From NCBI GenBank assembly GCA_016714785.1, contig JADKCC010000019.1:1-19507 (forward strand): a stretch of DNA of 19,507 nt, in the 5' to 3' direction. Shown piece after piece: positions 8,379 to 15,575 of the stretch (the first letter of the stretch is position 1; every line of letters starts with the position of its first letter). The notes beneath the pieces were generated by a model, which was not told where the DNA came from, did no database searches, and saw only the letters and a program-made list of their open reading frames with translations. Source of the DNA: Saprospiraceae bacterium. GTDB taxonomy: Bacteria; Bacteroidota; Bacteroidia; Chitinophagales; Saprospiraceae. The position numbers and the translations under genes were made by a program.

Positions 8379-8383
8379 CAATA

Positions 8384-9508
8384 TGATAGGAAGATTAGTT
8401 ATAAACAGGATAGAAAATATTTTGGCATCTGGGAAGTCAGTATTGCTTCTTGGTCCACGACAAGTGGGCAAGACTACAGTATTAATGCATCTTCAGGAAA
8501 GTTACTCTGGCTCAGTGTTTCTTGACTGTGACGAACCAGATGTCCGAAGTCTATTAACGGATGCATCATCTAGTACGCTCAGAAATTTTTTAGGCTCTCA
8601 AAAAATCGTGATCATTGATGAAGCCCAAAGAGTAAAAAATATCGGCTTAACGATTAAACTCATTATTGATAAGTTGAAGGATATTAAAGTCATCGTATCA
8701 GGATCATCAGCATTAGAGTTATCGTCAGACATCAATGAGCCTTTGACGGGAAGAAAAATAGAAATGGTCATGAGTGGCATTTCCTACCAAGAAATGTGTG
8801 ATCATCATGGGATGATGGAAGAGAGAGCTTTAGAAACTAGACTAAGATATGGGATGTATCCAGAAGTCATTACCCACCCAGAAAGATCGGAAATATTATT
8901 GCGTGAGTTGACAACCGGTTATCTATATAAGGATGTATTCAATTACCAAGATGTAAGAAAACCTGAACTACTTCATAATCTTACGGAAGCATTGGCAAGG
9001 CAAGTTGGCAGTGAAGTAAGTTACAATGAATTGGCACAACTTTTGGCTTCTGATCCAGCAACAATAGGCAGATATATTGACCTCCTGGAAAAAAGTATGG
9101 TGGTGTTTAGATTGAGATCATTTAGTAGAAATCTTAGAAATGAACTCAAAAAAAGCAGAAAAATTTATTTTTATGACAATGGTATCAGAAATGCCATTAT
9201 AGGTGATTTCAGACCTTTGAGCCTAAGGAATGATGCTGGTGTGTTGTGGGAAAACTATATGGTCAAAGGAAAGAATAAAAATGAATTCAAATCTTGGTCT
9301 ATTTTGCAATCAATATTTTTGGCGTACTAGGCAACAACAAGAAATTGACTATATCGAAGACTCCAACGGATCACTTCAAGCTTTCGAGTTTAAATATTCT
9401 AAAACTAAACCTGCTTATTTTAGCAAAACCTTTACAGAACAATATCATCCCACCATTACTGTCACTATAAATACAGAAAACTACCATGACTTTATAAACA
9501 AATCATAA
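8384..9508 (+). CDS. AAA-type ATPase with DUF4143-like C-terminal domain
   Basis: ATP-binding protein of a family common and often multi-copy in Bacteroidota and archaea; its cellular role is not established. From ATG 8384: MIGRLVINRIENILASGKSV, Walker A GPRQVGKTT, VFLDCDEPD, Walker B IVIIDEAQRVKNI, sensor-1-like VIVSGSSALEL, GRKIEMVMSGISYQEM, then a winged-helix-like part LARQVGSEVSYNELAQLL and YIDLLEKSMVVFRLRSFSRN. The C-terminal nuclease-like fold segment includes KIYFYDNGIRNAII, then after one extra base near 9265 YFWRTRQQQEIDYIEDSNG and LQAFEFKYSK, which resembles the D/E-x-D...E-x-K arrangement of PD-(D/E)xK domains. About 374 residues. A TTG at 8347 extends the frame, but lies within repeat copy 2, and the ATG at 8384 matches the family start. 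The stop TAA is formed by the first bases of repeat copy 3. Confidence 0.88.
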
Positions 9509-9567
9509 CATTTCACGACTATAATCGAAAAAAAGCATAACTATTTTGGATTACGATCGCAAAATGT
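9504..9567 (+). repeat. 63-bp direct repeat, copy 3
   Basis: Nearly identical to copy 1. It overlaps the last codon and the stop codon (9506-9508) of the ATPase gene and lies 1199 bp downstream of copy 2, in the same orientation, so copies 2 and 3 bracket the ATPase gene exactly. Confidence 0.9.
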
Positions 9568-9577
9568 CATAAAATAA

Positions 9578-9615
9578 AAAAGACAAACACCTACATTAAC
9601 GAGTGTTTGTCTTTT
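9578..9615. terminator. Bidirectional terminator between ATPase and PDZ genes
   Basis: AAAAGACAAACAC (9578-9590) and GTGTTTGTCTTTT (9603-9615) form a perfect 13-base stem with a 12-base loop. A-rich sequence on the left and T-rich on the right give U-tails in both directions, fitting the convergent ATPase (+) and PDZ (-) genes. Confidence 0.85.
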
Positions 9616-9640
9616 ATATATTTGGAGGAAAAATCTAAAA

Positions 9641-10488
9641 CTACGATCTCTTTGTTAATGTAGCCTTTAGTAGATTTTCATTGCCATCTCTGATGTATCT
9701 TACTTTGATACTTTCTCCCGGATTAAATGGACTCAAAGCTTTTAGCAAACCATCTGATGTGAAGATATATTTATCATTAATCTTCAATATAGTGTCTCCT
9801 CTTCTAAGACCTGCTTTGGCAGCTGCAGAATCATCTACGATGTCAGTAATCACCACACCTTCTTGTGTATCATCTATAGATACTCCGAGTGAAGCTTTAT
9901 TACTGTTCATATTGTCTCTGTACATAAACTTTCGCTCCCTCTCAGGAAAATACATTCTGTCAGAATCTTCCCGACGGATCATCTTCATTTTTCTATTTTT
10001 GGGCTTTCCCTCTGTTAAATCCTTCGGTTGATCATCGCTTTCAGCATCAATGGTGATCGTCATATTATCTCCATCTACGACTTTATTGATATTTATGTTC
10101 TTAAGTTCCTTCGCCATTTCTTCAGGCATGTCACCATCGCCTTTCCATTCCATTTCATTCACATTATCACCATCTATTTTGATGATTTTTATGTTGGTAT
10201 CTTCATCCTTCCCATCTTTTGACGTTGTTTTTGAAGTGGATTTTGTGATGGAAATTGTCTTTGTACCACCTTCGGTATCGATATTTATATTGTCGATACC
10301 ATCGGCCTTCATTTCCTCTATCAGCTTGTCAGCATCATCGCCTTCAGCTTCCTTTCGGGTCTCCGTGATTTTACCATTATCATTGGTTTTATTGATGATG
10401 ACTACTTTTTGTTTGGCTTCTGGTCTTGAGCTTGTACAAAACTCAATCCACCAAATATCAATGTTAAAACTAAAAATTTCTTGACCAT
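9641..10488 (-). CDS. Secreted PDZ-domain protein
   Basis: Third gene of the BlaI/M56 operon, 40 bases after the M56 gene. The ATG at 10488 gives MVKKFLVLTLIFGGLSFVQA, a signal peptide ending Ala-Gln, so it is exported to the periplasm. After an indel near 10430 the chain continues QKVVIINKTNDNGKITETRK and runs intact to the stop (223 clean residues). The middle (residues about 40-190) is very polar, rich in Asp, Lys, Glu and Asn, with stretches such as TKTISITKSTSKTTSKDGKD and IKIIKIDGDNVNEMEWKGDG. The C-terminal about 80 residues are a PDZ domain: ASLGVSIDD, GVVITDIVDDSAAAKAGLRR, GDTILKINDKYI and a PGESIKVRYIRDG segment. No protease catalytic domain is present. PDZ domains bind peptide tails, so it may act as an adaptor for the M56 protease; this is inference from operon position. 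Confidence 0.8.
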
Positions 10489-10528
10489 AATGATTGTTTT
10501 ATAATGTTAAAAATAAAAAGATAAATAA

Positions 10529-12409
10529 TTAATAAACTCGATACTTGCGTTTAGCTTCCTTACCTTCAAATGTAAACTGAAGTTTAGAGTTTTTTTCTAA
10601 TGTAGTACCTGATTGTTCTTCAAAAATCCTTCTATATTTTTGATAGATATTATTAGGTTGTTTTTCCCCATTTATTTTCAAATGTTTGCCTGTCAACTCT
10701 ACTTTATTGGATTGGTTAGGGATGAGTAAGCCATCTCGATTGAGCGCATTGCCAATGGCATCACTAAAATTGTTTTCTCCGTCAGAGATATCTAGGTTTG
10801 GCATATCATCGGGGAAGCGACCAAAAGGTTGTGCAAATGAATCACCGTTGCCAAAATCAAATCCACCTTTGAACTGTTCCATTTCAGGAAATGTAAAATC
10901 AAAATTAAATCCATCCAATCCATTAATATTCATACTATCCAATCCTTTGAAATCAAATTGCATTTTACCCAATTGTTCTTGGAGATTTTTCATTTGTTCG
11001 TTAAAGTTACTCATATCAAATCCATCCATTCCTTTAAACTCAAATCTTTTGAAAATGGAGTCTGAAAACAGCTTACCATCATTTCCTAAGTCAAACTCAA
11101 AAGACTGTGGCTCTCCGTCACCAAAGAAAAACATCTGGGCATTTCCCTTAGTACTGCTTTTAGGTTTTGATTGAGCAATGATATCTTCATATTTGTCATA
11201 ATCAGCTTCATCTATCTTTTTGCCGTCTATCTCTAGTTCAGTAACTTTTCCATCTTCCATGGATATTTTGATATCCTGGTCGTTGGTACGTTTTTGGATC
11301 CTGATGGACTCCCTACTTGTTGGCAACGAATCGGTATGAACCTGCATTATTATCTGCTTTTGGTTGGTTGGTTGATTCATCGATGTTTCAAGTGCAGCTT
11401 GACTTCCAGTCAAATTTTTGGTAGAAAATATGACTAAAATGGCTAATACTACCGTTGTGATGATTTTTTCTTTTAAAAAATTTCTTGTTTGTGCCATGTT
11501 TAAAATACGTTTTATACGGTTAGAAAAAAAACTATTTTTATGATTAAAATTGAGAGCTAATGTCGGTCCGTTAACCTGAATTTCTTGCATTTTGACCAAT
11601 GTCTTTGCATATTGAATATTGTCTCCAAGATAGCCTATCGCCATCTCATCACAACAATTTTCACGCTCCACACGTATATTGGCTGATATCCACCAAATAG
11701 CTGGGTGATAGTATAAGATGGCTTCAATCATAGTCTGTATCACATTGATATAGATATCTTTACGCACAAAATGTGCCAATTCATGTGCCAATATGGCATC
11801 CACTTCAGCAGTTTCTAATTGATTGATCATACCGATAGGAAAAAGAATAACAGGCTTAATCAAACCCAAAATCATGGGTGAACTGATGTGCTTACTCTCC
11901 CCGATGCGAATATTATCATTTATACCAAAATGCCGTGTCATTTGCATAAAAGTCTTAAATACATTTTGGTGATAAATAGGTGACATCGACTTGACCAAAT
12001 ACTCTACATAACATAATGCACCTATCAATCTCAAACCAAATAAAGTAACGCCTAGTACCCAAGTCAAAAATATAGGTTTTTGGTATAAAGCGATCCATGT
12101 ATTCAGTCGGTCCCAAAATGATGTTTGTGCAATAATCGAACTGACTTCATGAATCTTACTGTCGGGGAAAAGGGTGGCTTCTCCATTTCCATCAGTATAA
12201 AAATAGAAAAACGTAAGAACAAATGTCACCAATGCTACAGCCATACTAGCCAATGATATATAATATCTTACATCCGACTTATGGTTTTGATACATTTTTA
12301 ACAACACCGACATGCCTAATGCTATCACTACGAATTGCCAGAAAGAATGAAGTATCGTCCAAACTAAAGCTTCGGCAAAGGGACCATCAGAAAAATTCAT
12401 CCAAGCCAT
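10529..12409 (-). CDS. M56-family (BlaR1-like) membrane metallopeptidase with unusual C-terminal tail
   Basis: An intact 626-residue membrane protease. Helices lie at about residues 14-38, 48-70, 112-135 and 316-330. The cytosolic peptidase domain between helices 3 and 4 has the zinc motif HELAH (209-213) and the downstream ERENCCDE segment (248-255) supplying the third ligand, as in BlaR1/MecR1. Such proteins sense an extracytoplasmic signal and cause cleavage of the partner BlaI repressor. The region after helix 4 (about 290 residues, predicted periplasmic) has no penicillin-binding sensor domain. It holds an IKISMEDGKVTELEIDGKKI segment, then a low-complexity stretch (about 420-560) rich in Asp, Phe, Gly, Asn and Met, and ends with a FEGKEAKRKYRVY tail. 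It starts 1 base after the BlaI stop, so translation is probably coupled. The signal is unknown; nothing here suggests beta-lactam resistance. Confidence 0.9.
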   Translation of the reverse strand: MAWMNFSDGPFAEALVWTILHSFWQFVVIALGMSVLLKMYQNHKSDVRYYISLASMAVALVTFVLTFFYFYTDGNGEATLFPDSKIHEVSSIIAQTSFWDRLNTWIALYQKPIFLTWVLGVTLFGLRLIGALCYVEYLVKSMSPIYHQNVFKTFMQMTRHFGINDNIRIGESKHISSPMILGLIKPVILFPIGMINQLETAEVDAILAHELAHFVRKDIYINVIQTMIEAILYYHPAIWWISANIRVERENCCDEMAIGYLGDNIQYAKTLVKMQEIQVNGPTLALNFNHKNSFFSNRIKRILNMAQTRNFLKEKIITTVVLAILVIFSTKNLTGSQAALETSMNQPTNQKQIIMQVHTDSLPTSRESIRIQKRTNDQDIKISMEDGKVTELEIDGKKIDEADYDKYEDIIAQSKPKSSTKGNAQMFFFGDGEPQSFEFDLGNDGKLFSDSIFKRFEFKGMDGFDMSNFNEQMKNLQEQLGKMQFDFKGLDSMNINGLDGFNFDFTFPEMEQFKGGFDFGNGDSFAQPFGRFPDDMPNLDISDGENNFSDAIGNALNRDGLLIPNQSNKVELTGKHLKINGEKQPNNIYQKYRRIFEEQSGTTLEKNSKLQFTFEGKEAKRKYRVY

Positions 12410-12410
12410 A

Positions 12411-12787
12411 TTAAGATTTATTTTCGAGTTTGGAAATAAGAGATTTCAGCTCACTCAGTTCGTCTTTGGAAGATTTAGTATTGCCAAGTGCTTGCATAAC
12501 AAGATTCATAGCCGATCCTTGAAAAGCTAGGTTGACAAAATCAGATATGAGATTGTTTTTGGTATCGTTTTCTATTGCTACAGCACTGTAGATATGTGAT
12601 CGTGATGCAGTATCCCTAAGTACTAGCCCTTTATCATTCATGATTTGCATAAGTTTCAATGTTGTGGTATATCCCACATCTCTGCGTTCATTGAGTATAT
12701 CATTGATCTCTCTGACAGACGCTGCACCTTTCTCCCATAATATCTGAAGAATTTCCATCTCTGAATCTGTAGGCTTAAATTGTTCAT
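12411..12787 (-). CDS. BlaI/MecI/CopY-family transcriptional repressor
   Basis: Winged-helix repressor that binds palindromic operators as a dimer and is inactivated by proteolysis from the M56 partner. An intact frame from 12758 reads MEILQILWEKGAASVREIND, ILNERRDVGYTTTLKLMQIM (recognition helix with the family's YTTxxKxxxIM), NDKGLVLRDTASRSHIYSAV. The C-terminal 45 residues form the dimerisation helices. Family members begin a little earlier, with a Pro-Thr-x-x-Glu-Met-Glu-Ile segment, and FKPTDSEMEIL is indeed present just upstream. An ATG at 12787 (Met-Asn) joins it if one base is missing near 12780, so I take 12787 as the likely start (about 125 residues). It is the first gene of the BlaI-M56-PDZ operon and is probably autoregulated through the two operators at 12857-12902. 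Confidence 0.9.
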
Positions 12788-12848
12788 ATTACATTACTTT
12801 ACTTATCCAATTCCTTACACTAAACATAAGGTTTTATAAAAATCAATA

Positions 12849-12879
12849 CAAAGATATACGAAACAATTCGTAGTTGCAA
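12849..12879 (-). promoter_or_regulatory. Promoter of the BlaI-M56-PDZ operon
   Basis: On the minus strand the -7 box TATCTTTG (12856 down to 12849) is a perfect TAnnTTTG match and is preceded, after exactly 20 bases, by TTG (12879-12877) as the -33 element. Transcription should start near 12843, giving a leader of about 55 bases before the ATG at 12787. Confidence 0.75.
12857..12872. promoter_or_regulatory. BlaI-type operator 1 (between -33 and -7)
   Basis: TACGAAACAATTCGTA is a palindrome with 6-base arms (TACGAA/TTCGTA) and a 4-base centre. It fills the spacer between the -7 and -33 elements, so a bound repressor would block RNA polymerase. It resembles the TAC...GTA palindromes bound by BlaI/MecI proteins. 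Confidence 0.8.
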
Positions 12880-12886
12880 GATATAG

Positions 12887-12902
12887 TACGAAAAATTTCG
12901 TA
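12887..12902. promoter_or_regulatory. BlaI-type operator 2 (upstream)
   Basis: TACGAAAAATTTCGTA is a second palindrome with the same TACGAA/TTCGTA arms, pairing over 7 bases on each side. Its centre lies 30 bp from that of operator 1, about three helical turns, so two repressor dimers would bind on the same face of the DNA. It ends 14 bases before the stop codon of the upstream GT2 gene. Confidence 0.8.
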
Positions 12903-12916
12903 GTTTTAAGAAAAAT

Positions 12917-13718
12917 TTAACGATTTTCATATTTCACCAACCCATTCCAACAAACAATATTTCCTGCTCTTTGCTTCGTTTCTAGTTGTACCATACCCGT
13001 CTGTATCGCCGTTTGATTATAATTTTCACTATGATGCAAATGGTATTGAATGGCAGCAAATCGGATGGAGTAAAGCTTCAATCCTGAAGCAAGCAAGCGC
13101 CACTCAATATCAACATCTTCCCCAACACCTGCAGTCTGATAGTCTTCGTCAAATCCATTGACAGCCAATAATTTATCTTTAGCGACACACCAATTATGTC
13201 CCCATATTCCCTTTTCTCTTTCTTGGCGGATAAAAGGTAAGTAAAGACCATATTTCAGTCTTTTAGAGTCAGATTTCAAAGATTTTCCATGACAATAATA
13301 ACAAATCTTTTCTTTGATATAGTTTCGAAGTAGTTTTAGGGCCAAGCATCACTCTCCTACCGAAACAAATGATATCTTCTTGCATCCATCTCGCATAAGC
13401 TTTTACAAAATTTCGATGTGGTATGCAATCACCATCTACAAAAATGATATACCTACCTTCAGCTACTTTGAGTGCTTTATTGAGCGTTGCATTTTTTGTA
13501 AATCCTTTATCAAAGGATTGAGATACATGTTTGATTGAAAAAGATGATTGGGAAATGAATGGGAAAACGCTTGGTGTATCATCTTCAGCTATGATGACTT
13601 CAAAATCCTGTAACGATTGTAGTTCCAGTGCTTTCAATATCAATTCAAGCGCACTGGGATTTTTATAATAAGCAATAATTATTGAAAAATTTTTCAATAT
13701 ATTTCTAATGTTTGACAT
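12917..13718 (-). CDS. GT2-family glycosyltransferase (one frameshift)
   Basis: GT-A fold glycosyltransferase, inverting, using a nucleotide-sugar donor. The ATG at 13718 gives MSNIRNILKNFSIIIAYYKN, with the FSIIIAYYK first strand. Then FEVIIAEDDTP, GFTKNATLNKALKVAEGRYI and IFVDGDCIPH (metal-binding DxD). One indel near 13330 moves to a second frame: YGLYLPFIRQEREKGIWGHN, WCVAKDKLLAVNGFDEDYQT and GVGEDVDIEWRLLASGLK, the catalytic-base region typical of galactosyltransferase-like C-terminal domains, and a His-rich HLHHSENYN segment. Reconstructed length is about 267 residues. No membrane segment is seen. Acceptor and sugar are unknown. It lies upstream of the BlaI operon on the same strand but has its own stop before the operators. 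Confidence 0.85.
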
Positions 13719-13922
13719 TCATTAATAATTAACTTTCAAAACATCAAAGATATTGCAATAGTTCAACCTATCCGACCATAGAATTTATAAACACCTATAC
13801 ACACCATAATAAATAAAACTGACATCTTTAAAGTAATACACAAAATAAAATTTACTGAAGCTTCTTTTATATTTAGACTTGTGTTGTGTTTTTTTATTTT
13901 TTCCATTAAAATAAATATCAAC

Positions 13923-14376
13923 ATGGCATCAAAACGTAGATTGACCAATGAGATCAATGCAGGCTCAATGGCGGATATAGCTTTCTTTACTTATATTTTT
14001 CCTAGTGACGACAACCATTTCTGAAGATAAGGGTATTTTAGTAAAATTACCACATTATACACAGGAGCCACCACCCATTATGGATTACCATGAAAGAAAT
14101 GTATTCAGTGTCTTTATCAATGCCAATAATGAATTGCTTGTAAGAAACCAATTATTATCCAAAGATAAACTTAAGCAGCAGGCAAAATTATTTATTAGCA
14201 ATCCCTACAATGATAGTAAATTGGCCGAAAACCCAGCCAAAGCAGTCATTTCACTTAAAAATGACAGGAGTACAAACTACAGTGCATATATTATGATATA
14301 AAATGAGTTAAAAACAGCTTACAATGAACTCTGGGAGGAGACATCTCTCACCAGATACAACAAAAGCCAATCATAA
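13923..14376 (+). CDS. exbD: ExbD/TolR-family biopolymer transport protein (reading frame broken)
   Basis: Proton-channel partner of ExbB that energises TonB-dependent outer-membrane transport; it spans the inner membrane once, with a periplasmic domain. The ATG at 13923 gives MASKRRLTNEINAGSMADIA, with the conserved membrane-entry Asp in SMADIAFF. The helix that follows is split by an indel near 14005 and continues VTTTISEDKGI. The periplasmic domain is readable: LVKLPHYTQEPPPIMDYHER, NVFSVFINANNELLV, KAVISLKNDRSTNYSAYI, then after an indel near 14300 NELKTAYNELWEE and a TAA at 14374-14376. About 150 residues. No exbB or tonB is in the window. Its end overlaps the start region of the next gene. 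Confidence 0.85.
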
Positions 14377-14878
14377 AGTCAGTTAATGGGAAGTCTCCTG
14401 AAATGGGACAAGAATGTTATATTGCCGAAAATGCAACGATCGTTGGTGATGTCCAAATGGGTAATCAGTGTAGTGTATGGTTCAATGCTGTAATCAGAGG
14501 CGATGTAAATTTCATCAAAATGGGCAATAAAGTTAATGTACAAGATGGCGCAGTAATACATTGTACTTATCAAAACATCCAACACAGATTGGAAATAATG
14601 TTTCAATAGGCCATAATGCCATTGTACATGGATGTACTGTGCGCGACAACGTTCTCATCGGTATGGGAGTAATAGTTATGGACAATTGTGTCATTGAAAG
14701 CAATTCTATCATAGCAGCTGGCGCAGTAGTAACTCAAAATACCCATGTAGAATCAGGCACTATTTATGCAGGCGTACCAGCTAAAAAAGTGAAAGATATC
14801 AGCCAAGATCTCATATCAGGCGAAATAGATAGGATTGCCAATAATTACATTATGTACTCGGGGTGGTTTAAGGAGTAG
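14365..14878 (+). CDS. Gamma-carbonic-anhydrase-like left-handed beta-helix protein
   Basis: Member of the gamma carbonic anhydrase/PaaY/YrdA group: trimeric left-handed beta helix with a zinc at each subunit interface. The reading frame PIIKSVNGKSPEMGQECYIA, ENATIVGDVQMGNQCSVWFN, AVIRGDVNFIKMGNKVNVQD shows hexapeptide repeats. The zinc ligands are in VIHCTY and SIGHNAIVHGC (three His). Then VLIGMGVIVMD, SNSIIAAGAVVTQNT, YAGVPAKKVK and a C-terminal helix to the stop. About 171 residues, full length. An indel near 14575 splits it. The natural start lies just before PIIKS, inside the end of exbD, but the codon there reads AAG rather than ATG, so the start (near 14365) is uncertain; the first in-frame ATG, 14403, would cut the first strand. 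Whether it hydrates CO2 is not known. Confidence 0.87.
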
Positions 14879-14892
14879 TTTTGAAAAATTAA

Positions 14893-14931
14893 ACTACAAG
14901 TAGTTAAAATATAAAGATAACTACTTGTAGT
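14893..14931. terminator. Large hairpin between convergent genes
   Basis: ACTACAAGTAGTT (14893-14905) and AACTACTTGTAGT (14919-14931) are perfect 13-base inverted repeats with a 13-base loop. Each arm is itself nearly palindromic (ACTAC..GTAGT). It lies between two convergent genes and may terminate both, but no strong T-run follows, so a protein-binding role is also possible. Confidence 0.55.
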
Positions 14932-14966
14932 CGATCAATCTATACTATTCGTTAAATTTTGCTAAT

Positions 14967-15451
14967 TTAAGCTGGCCACACAAGTGTCTCACCATCTTCT
15001 TCAACATCTGGCAATATCTGAACTTCTATTACCTCATCGTTTTCAAACCATACCATGATACCTTCATCATCAGATTCTATCAATTCCAATTCAGGATTTT
15101 CTTCATCTGAGACATCTTCAACATTGGATATTTCTATGGTATGTTCTGCAAAAGGTCCATGACTTCTTGTTTTTCCATTCCAACGATCGACTTGCCGTGA
15201 AATGTAAAATATGGATCACTCACCGCAATAGACACCAATCTCCAGTCATAATCTGCATCAAAAACCAATGAAAATTCATGCTCATCGTAATGCCAAGACT
15301 CCAATTCATCATTAACCTCTTCTTCAAATCCTGGAAGATTTTCTACATCATCGGGTTTTCCTGCTATTTTCTTAACCTCATCTCTGGTCATTCCAAACTT
15401 CAAAGCACCCAATCCAACACCAGGTATGATTTCTTTAATATTATTTTGCAT
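14967..15451 (-). CDS. Small acidic conserved hypothetical protein
   Basis: No named family recognised. From the ATG at 15451: MQNNIKEIIPGVGLGALKFG, MTRDEVKKIAGKPDDVENLP, then DELESWHYDEHEFSLVFDAD, YDWRLVSIAVSDPYFTFHGK and MEKQEVMDLLQ. The pattern 'GxGLGxxKFGMTxxEVxxxxGxP' followed by an aromatic-acidic domain occurs in stand-alone proteins and in some immunity-type proteins, but I see no toxin partner. One indel near 15140 joins the very acidic C-terminal part: TIEISNVEDVSDEENPELEL, IESDDEGIMVWFENDEVIEV, QILPDVEEDGETLVWPA. Total about 161 residues, no signal peptide. An upstream ATG at 15508 is rejected because a -7 box (15468-15475, minus strand) lies between the two starts. Confidence 0.7.
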
Positions 15452-15467
15452 AATGTTTTTATTTACG

Positions 15468-15475
15468 CAAAGGTA
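15468..15475 (-). promoter_or_regulatory. -7 box of the acidic protein gene
   Basis: On the minus strand TACCTTTG matches TAnnTTTG and lies 16 bases before the ATG at 15451. No clear -33 element is seen. Confidence 0.45.
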
Positions 15476-15575
15476 AGGACTATATATATGTAAGATATAA
15501 AAATTCATACAAAAAAGGTAATAAAATTTTCAAGTAAGGAAATGAAGTGATATTTTGCACTAAATTTTGATCAAT

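Larger units (their letters stand above)
8072..8383. other. Gene-free region holding two copies of the 63-bp repeat
   Basis: No coding sequence is seen. The region contains repeat copies 1 and 2 and, between them, a small hairpin (GTAGC 8252-8256 with GCTAC 8264-8268) followed by a short AT-rich stretch. The octamer TACTCAAC occurs shortly before both repeats (8097-8104 and 8297-8304), 10 bases before copy 1 and directly before copy 2. Confidence 0.6.

Noticed and set aside
8347..8383. Upstream TTG start for the ATPase giving 12 extra residues
   Set aside because: The extension is encoded by repeat copy 2 and the promoter region, and the family begins at the Met encoded at 8384.
8115..9567. 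CRISPR array
   Set aside because: Three repeats exist, but they are about 63 bp long and 190 and 1199 bp apart, with a gene between two of them and no cas genes.
10050..10484. Open frame of 144 residues on the plus strand
   Set aside because: It is antisense to the PDZ gene, rich in Ser, Ile and Phe as expected for the complement of an Asp/Lys-rich protein, and has no recognisable domain.
10686..11174. Open frame of 162 residues on the plus strand
   Set aside because: It is antisense to the low-complexity tail of the intact M56 protease; composition (Ser, Pro, Leu, Asn) mirrors that tail.
10529..12787. Beta-lactam resistance regulator pair
   Set aside because: The M56 protein lacks a penicillin-binding sensor domain and there is no beta-lactamase or PBP gene nearby; only the BlaI/M56 switch architecture is shared.
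13763..13957. Minus-strand frame of 64 residues
   Set aside because: It lies mostly in an AT-rich intergenic gap, overlaps the exbD start and shows no family resemblance.
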